Origin: an uncultured Chitinophaga sp.
GTDB taxonomy: Bacteria > Bacteroidota > Bacteroidia > Chitinophagales > Chitinophagaceae
Direction: 5' to 3'
DNA length: 12,839 bases
NCBI RefSeq assembly: GCF_937874145.1
Contig: NZ_CALNBI010000441.1
Coordinates: 1 to 12,839, forward strand
In this document: positions 6,575-12,635 of the stretch, in pieces
Layout: every line of letters begins with the position of its first letter
Position numbering within the stretch: the stretch's first letter is position 1
Translations under genes and position numbers: made by a program
Notes under the pieces: model-generated
What the model was told of the DNA's origin: nothing
The model's input: only the letters and a program-made list of their open reading frames with translations
The model's database searches: none

Positions 6575-7663
6575 ATGGTATATCACGTAATCGGGTTAAT
6601 GTCAGGCAGTTCGCTGGATGGTTTGGATATGGTTTATGCGGAATTGGCGGAAGTGAGAGGACAATGGTCTTACCAGATCCACGCCGCGGAATGCATTCCG
6701 TATTCGGAAGAGCTGAAAGCCTCCCTGGCAAAGGCTACCAGCCTCAACGCCCGTGATTACCAGTTACTGCACACCGCTTACGGCCGTTTTACCGGCGAAC
6801 AGGTGACCGCATTCATCAGCCGCAACGGCCTCGACCACAAAATTCACTTCATAGCTTCCCACGGTCATACTACTTTCCACATCCCGGAACAGAATACCAC
6901 TGCGCAGCTCGGCTGCGGCGCCACTATCGCCGCCGTTACCACCCTGCCTGTCATCAGCGACCTCCGGGCCGTTGACGTAGCCCTCGGCGGACAAGGCGCG
7001 CCGATCGTCCCCATCGGTGAAAAATACCTCTTCCCCGACTTCAGCTACCTGCTCAACCTGGGCGGCATCGCCAATATCTCCGCTAAAAACGGGGAAAACT
7101 ACCAGGCGTTCGATATTTGCCCCGCCAACCGCGTCCTCGACGCACTGGCGCAGGGCCTTGGCAAAGCCTACGACGAAAACGGCGCACTGGCGGCCGGAGG
7201 CGTTACCGATCAGGCATTGCTGTCTGCCCTCAACGCATTGCCTTATTACGCGCAGCCTGCACCTAAATCCCTCGCCAACGACTTCGGCACCGATACGGTG
7301 CTGCCCCTCATCGCAGGGCATACGTTGTCGGTACAGGGTAAGCTGCGGACCTACGTGGAGCACATCGCCACGCAAATTGAAGCCTCGGTAAAAGGCATGA
7401 ACCTCCCCACGCAAGGCACGCAGATGCTCGTAACGGGCGGCGGTGCGTTCAACCGGTTCCTTATCGAATCCATCGACGCGCGCCTCGACCCGCTGGGCAT
7501 CACCCTCGTAGTACCCGACGAGCAAACCGCCGCCTACAAAGAAGCCCTTGTGATGGCGCTCATCGGCGCACTCCGCTGGCGCCAGCAGCCCAACATCCTC
7601 TCTTCCGTAACCGGCGCCTCGCGCGATAGCGTGAACGGCGCACTGTGGGTGAGCGAAGCCTAA
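6575..7663 (+). CDS. anmK: Anhydro-N-acetylmuramic acid kinase
   Basis: AnmK phosphorylates 1,6-anhydro-MurNAc with ATP while opening the anhydro ring, giving MurNAc-6-phosphate for peptidoglycan recycling in the cytoplasm. The product has 362 residues, near the usual 370. Conserved segments are GLMSGSSLDGLD at 7-18 (nucleotide phosphate binding), SHGHT at 95-99, GGQGAPIVP at 138-146, NLGGIANIS at 161-169, FDICPANRVLDAL at 179-191, where D180 is the likely catalytic aspartate, and LVTGGGAFN at 285-293. The C-P-A-N form in place of G-P-G-N is what I expect in Bacteroidota members. An ATG at 6467 in the same frame would add 36 unrelated residues overlapping the divergent VWA gene. The start at 6575 begins directly with the family's N-terminus. 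Its TAA at 7661-7663 overlaps the stop of the opposing ade gene, so no terminator fits between them. Confidence 0.95.
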   Translation: MVYHVIGLMSGSSLDGLDMVYAELAEVRGQWSYQIHAAECIPYSEELKASLAKATSLNARDYQLLHTAYGRFTGEQVTAFISRNGLDHKIHFIASHGHTTFHIPEQNTTAQLGCGATIAAVTTLPVISDLRAVDVALGGQGAPIVPIGEKYLFPDFSYLLNLGGIANISAKNGENYQAFDICPANRVLDALAQGLGKAYDENGALAAGGVTDQALLSALNALPYYAQPAPKSLANDFGTDTVLPLIAGHTLSVQGKLRTYVEHIATQIEASVKGMNLPTQGTQMLVTGGGAFNRFLIESIDARLDPLGITLVVPDEQTAAYKEALVMALIGALRWRQQPNILSSVTGASRDSVNGALWVSEA

Positions 7664-9300
7664 GCCTGGGCTAATTCCGTAAATGCAAAACGATCTCCGT
7701 CGAAAAGCCCCCTGTCGCTGAGTTTGAGGTGGGGGATGACGAGCAGCGCCATGAAGGACAGCGTCATGAAAGGCGCGTCGAGCCTGCTGCCCAGTGCTTT
7801 AGCGGCTTTGTCGAGCTGGCTGTACCTGCGCGCCGTATCGTAGCCGTCGCCGGCGCTCATGAGCCCCGCAACCGGCAAGGGGAGAATGTATTCGTTGTCG
7901 CCGTCGATGACGCAGATGCCGCCTTCGGCGCCGATAAGGGCGTTCACGGCACGGCGTATGCTTTCGTCATCAGCGCCCACAGCAATGATGTTGTGGCTGT
8001 CGTGCGCTACGGTGGAAGCGATGGCCCCGGAGCGCAGCCCGAAGTTGCGGATGAACGCCATCGCCGGGGGCGCGTTTTGGTAGCGGTTTACGACCGTCAT
8101 TTTCAATACGTCCTGCGAAATATCACTGTTTAGATAGCCGTTTGTGGCCTTTAGTTGGAAGGTGAGGGGATGGGTGATGAGCTGGCCGTCCAGCGCTTCG
8201 ATGACCTGTACGGTGGAAATGTCCGCAGGGGCGGGAACGCGGAAGTCGCCTTCCGATTTTGCCGTGCAGTGGAAACGGTTGATGGGTTCCACGGGCACGG
8301 GGGCGATGAGGGTTTTGCCTTCAGCCGCCACCTGTACGCCGCCGATCCAGGTTTCGAGGATATTGAAATCAGATAGATTATCGGTGATGATGAAATCTGC
8401 AGGGTCCCCCACGCGCAGGAGCCCCGCGGGAATACCGTAGTGCCGCACGGGATTGACGCAGGCGGCCTGGAGGATATTGAACAGATCGTGCCCCTTGGCC
8501 AGGGCTCTCTTCACCAGCAGGTTGATATGCCCTTCCTCGAGATTGTCTGGGTGCTTGTCGTCGCTGCAGAACATGACACGCTGATGATGCGTGGCGATCA
8601 GTGGCTCCAGGGCTTCGAAATTACGCGCCGCGCTCCCTTCCCGGATGAGAATGTGCATTCCCGCCGCCAGTTTGTCCAGCGCTTCGTCGAGCGTGAAACA
8701 TTCATGGTCAGTGCTGATCCCGGCGGAAGCATACTGTGCGGCAATTTCCCCACGCAGCCCCGGCGCATGGCCGTCTACAGGTTTGCCATATTGCCGGGCG
8801 GCGGCGATTTTCGCCATCACTTCCGGATCTCCCTGCAATACGCCGGGGAAATTCATCATTTCAGAAAGATAGTAGATATCGGGCCTTTGCAGCAGCCGGG
8901 CTACCCCTTCCGGCCCGATGGCGTCGCCCGCCGTCTCGAAAACGGTGGCGGGCACGCACGACGGTGCGCCGAAACAGAAGCGGAAGGGCACCTGTCGCCC
9001 GTTTTCCAGCATGAACTCCACACCTTTCTCACCGCATACATTGGCGATCTCATGCGGGTCCGACACGCTGCCCACCGTACCATGCACCACCGCCATCCTG
9101 GCAAATTCGGATGGGATCAGCATGGAGCTTTCCACATGCACGTGCGCGTCGATGAAGCCGGGGAGGATATAGCGCTGGGGCACCGGCTGGTCGGTAGCGG
9201 TGATGCCGGCGATCTTGCCGCCAGCCACGGAAACAACCGCAGGGAAGGTTCTTCTGCCGGGAATGTCAACTACGATTCCCGCTAACTGCAATGCGTTCAT
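7660..9300 (-). CDS. ade: Adenine deaminase (AdeC-type amidohydrolase)
   Basis: Adenine deaminase hydrolyses adenine to hypoxanthine and ammonia in purine salvage. The product has 546 residues, normal for the bacterial Ade family, and starts with a beta-sandwich strand region before the amidohydrolase barrel. Metal-ligand and substrate segments are visible: GFIDAHVHVESS at 48-59 (H53, H55, E57), SDPHEIANVCG at 80-90, SEMMNFPGVL at 146-155, DGHAPGL at 176-182, STDHE at 196-200 and FCSDDKHPDNL at 244-254 with the D247/D248 pair. YGIPAGLLRVGDPADFII at 288-305 returns to the composite domain. The start is ATG at 9298-9300. The gene is divergent from the LolA-like gene with 116 bp between, and convergent with anmK, sharing 4 bp (CTAA at 7660-7663). 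Together with upp in this window it indicates nucleobase salvage, though the two are not in one operon. Confidence 0.95.
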   Translation of the reverse strand: MNALQLAGIVVDIPGRRTFPAVVSVAGGKIAGITATDQPVPQRYILPGFIDAHVHVESSMLIPSEFARMAVVHGTVGSVSDPHEIANVCGEKGVEFMLENGRQVPFRFCFGAPSCVPATVFETAGDAIGPEGVARLLQRPDIYYLSEMMNFPGVLQGDPEVMAKIAAARQYGKPVDGHAPGLRGEIAAQYASAGISTDHECFTLDEALDKLAAGMHILIREGSAARNFEALEPLIATHHQRVMFCSDDKHPDNLEEGHINLLVKRALAKGHDLFNILQAACVNPVRHYGIPAGLLRVGDPADFIITDNLSDFNILETWIGGVQVAAEGKTLIAPVPVEPINRFHCTAKSEGDFRVPAPADISTVQVIEALDGQLITHPLTFQLKATNGYLNSDISQDVLKMTVVNRYQNAPPAMAFIRNFGLRSGAIASTVAHDSHNIIAVGADDESIRRAVNALIGAEGGICVIDGDNEYILPLPVAGLMSAGDGYDTARRYSQLDKAAKALGSRLDAPFMTLSFMALLVIPHLKLSDRGLFDGDRFAFTELAQA

Positions 9301-9303
9301 AAG

Positions 9304-9331
9304 GTTAAAACTCGTAAAAAACAGTTAAAAC
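9304..9331. repeat. Direct repeat GTTAAAAC, 20 bp apart, in the ade leader
   Basis: GTTAAAAC is present at 9304-9311 and 9324-9331, spaced two helical turns and just before the ade start codon. It could be a tandem operator or a chance result of the A-rich leader. Confidence 0.3.
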
Positions 9332-9343
9332 AAGATGATTGAT

Positions 9344-9373
9344 TTTGCCAGTTTCCCGGAAAAGATACATTTG
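9344..9373 (+). promoter_or_regulatory. Promoter of the LolA-like gene (TTTG-N18-TACATTTG)
   Basis: TTTG at 9344-9347 and TACATTTG at 9366-9373, a full TAnnTTTG match, are 18 bp apart, close to the Bacteroidota optimum of 19. This predicts transcription from about 9379-9381 and a leader of roughly 37 nt before the ATG at 9417. Confidence 0.75.
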
Positions 9374-9380
9374 TGTTCTA

Positions 9381-9390
9381 TAGACGTCTA
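9381..9390. promoter_or_regulatory. Perfect palindrome TAGACGTCTA at the predicted transcription start
   Basis: This 10-bp perfect palindrome occupies about +1 to +10 of the LolA-like transcript. A regulator binding here would block initiation. No operator of this sequence is known to me. Confidence 0.35.
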
Positions 9391-9416
9391 AACATCCATC
9401 AATAAAATCCTGAACA

Positions 9417-10136
9417 ATGAAAAAGATCCTCGCGTTAACCATCGCCATAGCCCTCAGCGGAGCGGCATTGCAGTCGAAAGCACAGTCAGCCGACGAAATC
9501 ATTGGCAAGCACCAGGCCGCCATGGGTGGCGATGCCAAACTGAAATCCCTCAAAGCCATGGTCTCCGAAGGGAATATGTCCGTCCAGGGCATGGAGTTCC
9601 CCTTCAAGGTTTCCGTTATCAGCAATACCGGCATGCGCATGGAATTCGAAGCCATGGGCACGCATAACATCCAGGTGGCCACACCCACCGGCGGCTGGTA
9701 TTTCCTGCCCATCCAGCAACAGACCGAACCGGTAGACGCCAGTGCAGAAGATATGAAAGACGTGGGCAACGACCTCGACCTCCAGGGCGAAATCATCGAT
9801 GCCAAAACCAAAGGCCATAACCTGGAATTGGTGGGGAAAGAAACTATCGACGGGAAAGAGGCGTACAAATTCAAACTTACCCGTAAGAACGGCACGGTTG
9901 CGAATTACTTCATCGATGCTGCCAGTTATTATGTGGTAAAACGCATCCATTCGGCCACCGTTCAGGGTCAGACCATGGAACTGGAAACCAAAATGAGCGA
10001 ATTCAAGAAAACCGACGACGGGTACGTATATGCTTCCGTTATCGAGCAATTGCCCATGGATACGAAGATCGTGATCACCAAAGTGCAGGCTAATCCTGCT
10101 ATCGACGCGAGCATCCTCCAGAAGCCCGCTAAATAA
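9417..10136 (+). CDS. Secreted LolA-like (outer membrane lipoprotein-sorting-like) protein
   Basis: The product has 239 residues with a signal peptide of about 22 residues (MKKILALTIAIALSGAALQSKA, then QSADE). The mature start, ADEIIGKHQAAMGGDAKLKSLKAMVSEGNM, shows the pattern (helix, GG, a few residues, then a G-x-M strand) that recurs in periplasmic LolA-like proteins annotated as outer membrane lipoprotein-sorting proteins. The remainder alternates strands rich in hydrophobic and charged residues, with GGWYFLPIQ at 92-100 and TIDGKEAYKFKLTRKNG at 143-159, as in an open beta-barrel that holds a lipid or acyl chain. True LolA carries lipoproteins across the periplasm, but in Bacteroidota many paralogues of unknown cargo exist, and this one is not next to lol genes. 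It has its own good promoter and a strong terminator, so it is a single-gene unit. Family moderately sure, cargo unknown. Confidence 0.7.
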   Translation: MKKILALTIAIALSGAALQSKAQSADEIIGKHQAAMGGDAKLKSLKAMVSEGNMSVQGMEFPFKVSVISNTGMRMEFEAMGTHNIQVATPTGGWYFLPIQQQTEPVDASAEDMKDVGNDLDLQGEIIDAKTKGHNLELVGKETIDGKEAYKFKLTRKNGTVANYFIDAASYYVVKRIHSATVQGQTMELETKMSEFKKTDDGYVYASVIEQLPMDTKIVITKVQANPAIDASILQKPAK

Positions 10137-10159
10137 GCGCGGTAAGCGATATAAAGGAG

Positions 10160-10195
10160 AACCGCCCGGCAGCGCAAGCCCCGGGCGGTTTTTTT
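10160..10195 (+). terminator. Strong intrinsic terminator of the LolA-like gene
   Basis: AACCGCCCGG (10160-10169) pairs perfectly with CCGGGCGGTT (10181-10190) around an 11-base loop and runs into seven T (10189-10195). It starts 24 bp after the stop. Its end overlaps the stop codon of the opposing WYL gene (10194-10196). On the minus strand the stem is followed by only a poor T-run, so it mainly serves the plus strand. Confidence 0.88.
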
Positions 10196-11198
10196 ATGGG
10201 TAACGTTTCAGCATATCGGCGGCTTCCTGCTTTATCCTGTCGGCCAGGTGCTGCGGTTGCACCACCTTGACGCGCCCCCCGCTGCTGAGGATCAGCATCA
10301 CCAGCTCGTGGTTCACCACGATCCGGAGCCGCACGCGGCATTCCTCTTCGTTATCGGTGATGATTTCCTGCGAAGCGTGCAGCGGCTGCGTTTTGACGTA
10401 TTTGCCCTGCAGCGGCGTGTAGGAAAGGATGATCTCTTCCGGATCGCCTTCGGCCACGGTGATGCCGATGGCGTTCTTGAAATAGTCGGCGTCGTCGAAG
10501 TTCTTGGCGTCGAATTTATCATTGGTGGGCCAGTGGTTGACGATGCGGTCGAGGGCGAAGGTGAGCACCGTGCCGCCGCGCGATTTCTGGCTTTTGCCGA
10601 TCAGGTAGAAACGATGGTTGTATTCGCGGAGATGGTAAGGCTCCACCCAGTGTTCCTTGGGCTCGGTGCGGTCGAAGGTCTGGTACGCGATGCGGATGAC
10701 TTCCAGGTTCTTGATGGCGTCCACGATGTCGGGGATGAGCTCTGCGCCTTTGTACTGCGAGCCACGGCTGAATTTGATCAGGCCGCGGTTCTCGAGGTCT
10801 TGCCGGTTCATCTTCACACTGGCGGCTATTTTGAGGATAGCGTCCTCGAACCGCTGGATCACCGGCAGGCTGCGGAACTGTTCCAGGATGCCGATAGCCA
10901 CTTCCAGGCCCTGGAGGTCGGCTTCGTCGATCGGCGCATTGCCGATGGAGAAGTTTTCGTCTTCATATTGATAAACGCGCGTACTGCGGTTGTACACGAT
11001 GGGCGCGAAATAATTGAGGTCCGGATCATTGCGCATATCCTCGATATCCTTCTGGATAGTGCGCACGGCGATGGTTTTGTCCATTTTCTCCGACACGAAT
11101 TCCACGAGGTCGTCCAGGCTGGGTTTGGGGAGGCGCTTGTTGCGCAGGCGCTCGTCGAGCCAGCGGTAACGGGAAAGGGCGTCTTTGTTCTTGGGCAT
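10194..11198 (-). CDS. WYL-domain transcriptional regulator
   Basis: This 334-residue protein has a helix-turn-helix-like N-terminus (about 1-75; SRYRWLDERLRN, then TIAVRTIQKDIEDMRND as the likely recognition region), a linker, a WYL domain at about 150-240 and a C-terminal WCX-type extension at about 255-330. The WYL core appears as HWVEPYHLREYNHRFYLIGKS at 183-203, with conserved W184, P187, Y188, Y193, R196 and FYL. WYL domains sense ligands, in some cases nucleic acids, and control an attached DNA-binding domain. In Bacteroidota such proteins occur both as general regulators and next to defence islands; no defence gene is visible here. The start ATG at 11196-11198 lies 98 bp from the divergent start of the unknown gene, with an inverted repeat in between, so it may control itself and that neighbour. 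The stop overlaps the T-run of the opposite terminator. Confidence 0.88.
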   Translation of the reverse strand: MPKNKDALSRYRWLDERLRNKRLPKPSLDDLVEFVSEKMDKTIAVRTIQKDIEDMRNDPDLNYFAPIVYNRSTRVYQYEDENFSIGNAPIDEADLQGLEVAIGILEQFRSLPVIQRFEDAILKIAASVKMNRQDLENRGLIKFSRGSQYKGAELIPDIVDAIKNLEVIRIAYQTFDRTEPKEHWVEPYHLREYNHRFYLIGKSQKSRGGTVLTFALDRIVNHWPTNDKFDAKNFDDADYFKNAIGITVAEGDPEEIILSYTPLQGKYVKTQPLHASQEIITDNEEECRVRLRIVVNHELVMLILSSGGRVKVVQPQHLADRIKQEAADMLKRYP

Positions 11199-11237
11199 GG
11201 TAAGGTAGTTTTTCGGGTTAAAAATAAAACATTTTCA

Positions 11238-11258
11238 CTACGCATATCCCCTGCGTAG
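11238..11258. promoter_or_regulatory. Inverted repeat CTACGCA-N7-TGCGTAG, candidate operator
   Basis: Perfect 7-bp arms (11238-11244 and 11252-11258), 21 bp overall, lie in the 98-bp gap between the divergent WYL regulator and the unknown gene. The repeat covers the place where the -33 element of the rightward promoter should be, and that element is missing. A dimeric factor, possibly the WYL protein itself, could bind and act on both genes. Confidence 0.5.
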
Positions 11259-11266
11259 GCCCCTTC

Positions 11267-11274
11267 TACTTTTG
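11267..11274 (+). promoter_or_regulatory. -7 box TACTTTTG of the unknown gene at 11297
   Basis: TACTTTTG fully matches TAnnTTTG and lies 22 bases before the ATG, predicting a leader of about 16 nt. The -33 position holds no TTTG but the inverted repeat at 11238-11258, hinting at activator-dependent transcription. Confidence 0.5.
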
Positions 11275-11296
11275 TAATGTCATCAATCACGAAACT

Positions 11297-11884
11297 ATGA
11301 GAAAGGTATCCGTAACAACCGCAGCCCAACTGGAAGCCACTGCCATCAAGGTAGGACAGATCATCCTGGACGACTCTCATTACCTCACCTGCTGGGGATA
11401 TATGCAGACGGCCGAAGGCTGGCGTAAATGCGACTTCGTGACGAATTACGATGTGCTGAACACCATGCTCCGCGCGATCGAAGATAAGAGCGAAGCCGTA
11501 CAGATGGCCATTGTGCAGAAGCTGGAACACATGGAGCAGATCCCCGAAATCATTGATTTTGAAGCCCAATTGGGAGAAGCCGTATTGTTCGACAATATCG
11601 CCTTCAGCCTGGAGCGCCCGGAATTCAACGGGGGCGATTGGGCGGATTACACGAACGACGATTGCTATTACATCCGCCGCGCCGAGCCTGTAACGCGTGA
11701 AGAAGCCTACGCCCGCGGCGTGGAGCATTGCATGCAGGCGCTGGGCAAAAGCTACGAGCTGTACCTCGGTTACCTGGAACTGGAATTCGACGAGGATTCC
11801 GCGCGCCAGCAGGCTGATCTGGCGGATGATATGAAATACACCCTGGCTTATTACGCTTACCGCCAGGCCAGCGAAAATAAATAA
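11297..11884 (+). CDS. Uncharacterised cytoplasmic protein, divergent from the WYL regulator
   Basis: I do not recognise this 195-residue protein. It has no signal peptide or membrane segment and is acidic. Its pattern suggests a mixed N-terminal part (VGQIILDDSHYLTCWGYMQTA, then WRKCDFVTNYDVLNTMLRAI) with helices after it (EDKSEAVQMAIVQKLEHMEQIPEII), a tryptophan/aspartate-rich turn around 112-125 (NGGDWADYTNDDCYY), and a C-terminal helical region rich in Tyr, Leu and Glu. The two Cys of the N-terminal half and CYY do not form an obvious metal site. Reading frame and base use agree with neighbouring genes, it has a full -7 box and a suitable start, and no other frame competes, so it is a real gene. 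The divergent arrangement with a WYL regulator suggests it may be that protein's target. Probably a lineage-specific Bacteroidota family. Confidence 0.8.
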   Translation: MRKVSVTTAAQLEATAIKVGQIILDDSHYLTCWGYMQTAEGWRKCDFVTNYDVLNTMLRAIEDKSEAVQMAIVQKLEHMEQIPEIIDFEAQLGEAVLFDNIAFSLERPEFNGGDWADYTNDDCYYIRRAEPVTREEAYARGVEHCMQALGKSYELYLGYLELEFDEDSARQQADLADDMKYTLAYYAYRQASENK

Positions 11885-11891
11885 AGTATAT

Positions 11892-11945
11892 GGGGAAGAC
11901 AGGGCGCCGTATTCGCCGTCATTCCCGGCAGTCCCTGCTTTCCCC
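11892..11945. other. Long imperfect hairpin just after the unknown gene
   Basis: GGGGAA (11892-11897) pairs with TTCCCC (11940-11945), and CAGGG (11900-11904) with CCCTG (11933-11937), separated by a small internal loop. It begins 8 bp after the stop codon. There is no T-run directly after it, so it may protect the mRNA end rather than terminate transcription. Confidence 0.45.
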
Positions 11946-11975
11946 GCTATCCGTTGTTTTTGAAAACCCTTGAAA

Positions 11976-12007
11976 GCGGCGGTTCCGGCAAAAGGCCGGT
12001 CCGCCGC
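11976..12007. repeat. GCGGCGG-type hairpin, copy 1
   Basis: The outer stem GCGGCGG (11976-11982) pairs with CCGCCGC (12001-12007). After a TT/T internal loop, the inner stem CCGGC (11985-11989) pairs with GCCGG (11995-11999), closing an AAAAG loop. It has the same architecture as 12487-12522. Confidence 0.55.
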
Positions 12008-12107
12008 AACAGATCATCCTTTGTTACCCGGCCCGGAGGCTGCTGTGTCAAAACCCATCAGTGAAAGACGTTGCAGTTGTTTCCGGCATCCGCTGTCAAG
12101 AACCCCG

Positions 12108-12146
12108 GCGGCGGCTGGTCCCAGCCATGCGCCGCTTGTTTTTTCG
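12108..12146 (+). terminator. GCGGCG-type hairpin followed by a T-run, possible terminator
   Basis: GCGGCG (12108-12113) pairs with CGCCGC (12130-12135), and inside it GCTG (12114-12117) pairs with CAGC (12122-12125), with a CATG bulge on the right. TTG and six T follow (12136-12144). It could stop transcripts of the gene ending at 11884, although it is some 220 bp away. Confidence 0.4.
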
Positions 12147-12339
12147 ATCCGTTGTTGTTAACCGCAGATCACCCATTGGAGGCCCGCAGCTTGTATGGCG
12201 GGCCATGTTAACCGCTGAAAACCGTCAAAAGGACGGTCGTTGCATCATTCGTTGAAAAACGGTGAATTTCCCGGTCCCCGGCCTTTCACCCGCTTTGTAA
12301 ACCCCGAACGGGCGCTATTGCCCAAGTTAACCCGCAGAC

Positions 12340-12364
12340 GGACTGTTGAAAGGGCAGTCCTTTT
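12340..12364 (+). other. Hairpin with GAAAG loop and short T-run
   Basis: GGACTG (12340-12345) pairs with CAGTCC (12355-12360); two further T-G pairs close a GAAAG loop. TTTT follows at 12361-12364. The loop resembles the AAAAG loops at 11990-11994 and 12227-12231, supporting a family of related elements. Confidence 0.4.
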
Positions 12365-12382
12365 ATCCATTGTTGTCACCCG

Positions 12383-12408
12383 GCGGCGCTGCAATTGGCA
12401 ACCGTCGC
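12383..12408. repeat. GCGGCG-type hairpin, diverged copy
   Basis: GCGGCG (12383-12388) pairs with CGTCGC (12403-12408) with one G-T pair, and TGC (12390-12392) pairs with GCA (12398-12400), leaving an asymmetric internal loop as in the two best copies. Confidence 0.4.
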
Positions 12409-12486
12409 AGTTTTGCCTGATGTGAGCACCGGAGGCAGGCTTTTCTTCCCGAACGGCCGTAAGCTCCTGCCGGGCGAATAACCCAA

Positions 12487-12522
12487 GCGGCGGTTCCTGC
12501 ATGATCTGTGCAGGGCCGCCGC
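12487..12522. repeat. GCGGCGG-type hairpin, copy 2
   Basis: GCGGCGG (12487-12493) pairs with CCGCCGC (12516-12522). After a TT/G internal loop, the inner stem CCTGCA (12496-12501) pairs with TGCAGG (12509-12514) around a 7-base loop. The first 11 bases of the left arm are identical to copy 1, while the inner stem differs and yet still pairs. Confidence 0.55.
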
Positions 12523-12635
12523 GAGGCAAAATGATCTTCTTTATGTTTCCCGCGGCCGCCGACCGCAGTTAACCCGCGCCCATTCCGGAAACAACAAACC
12601 TATCTTGCTACCCCAAACAAATTCAACATTTCCCT

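Larger units (their letters stand above)
11885..12635. other. Hairpin-dense non-coding region with degenerate repeated boxes
   Basis: About 750 bp lack a credible gene; short frames in all directions give unrecognisable peptides. At least nine possible hairpins follow one another between 11892 and 12578: 11892-11945, 11976-12007, 12108-12135, 12181-12204, 12221-12237, 12261-12290, 12340-12360, 12383-12408, 12434-12471 and 12487-12522, with weaker ones at 12310-12323 and 12551-12578. Between them recur GTTAACCGC (12157, 12207) and GTTAACCCGC (12326, 12568) boxes, and ATCCnTTGTT boxes (11949, 12016, 12147, 12365, with a looser one at 12247). This is more ordered than ordinary spacer. It may be a structured RNA, an array of diverged palindromic repeats or a protein-binding array; I cannot name a family. 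Confidence 0.6.

Noticed and set aside
8440..9285. 281-residue plus-strand frame opposite ade
   Set aside because: It is antisense to the conserved amidohydrolase, with no known domain.
10248..11258. 336-residue plus-strand frame opposite the WYL gene
   Set aside because: It nearly equals the WYL gene in length, but the WYL product has conserved motifs while this one has only a Val/Asp/His-rich shadow composition.
12245..12529. 94-residue minus-strand frame within the hairpin cluster
   Set aside because: It spans several hairpins and repeated boxes, and its peptide matches no family; the open frame is best explained by GC-rich composition.
11892..12578. CRISPR array or integron attC array
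   Set aside because: Repeats are not identical, spacers are not of constant length, and no cas or integrase gene is visible. GTTAAC boxes do not form the paired core sites expected of attC.
11892..12578. Retron or diversity-generating element RNA
   Set aside because: No reverse transcriptase gene is present within the window, and the array does not show the flanking inverted repeat pair of a retron RNA.
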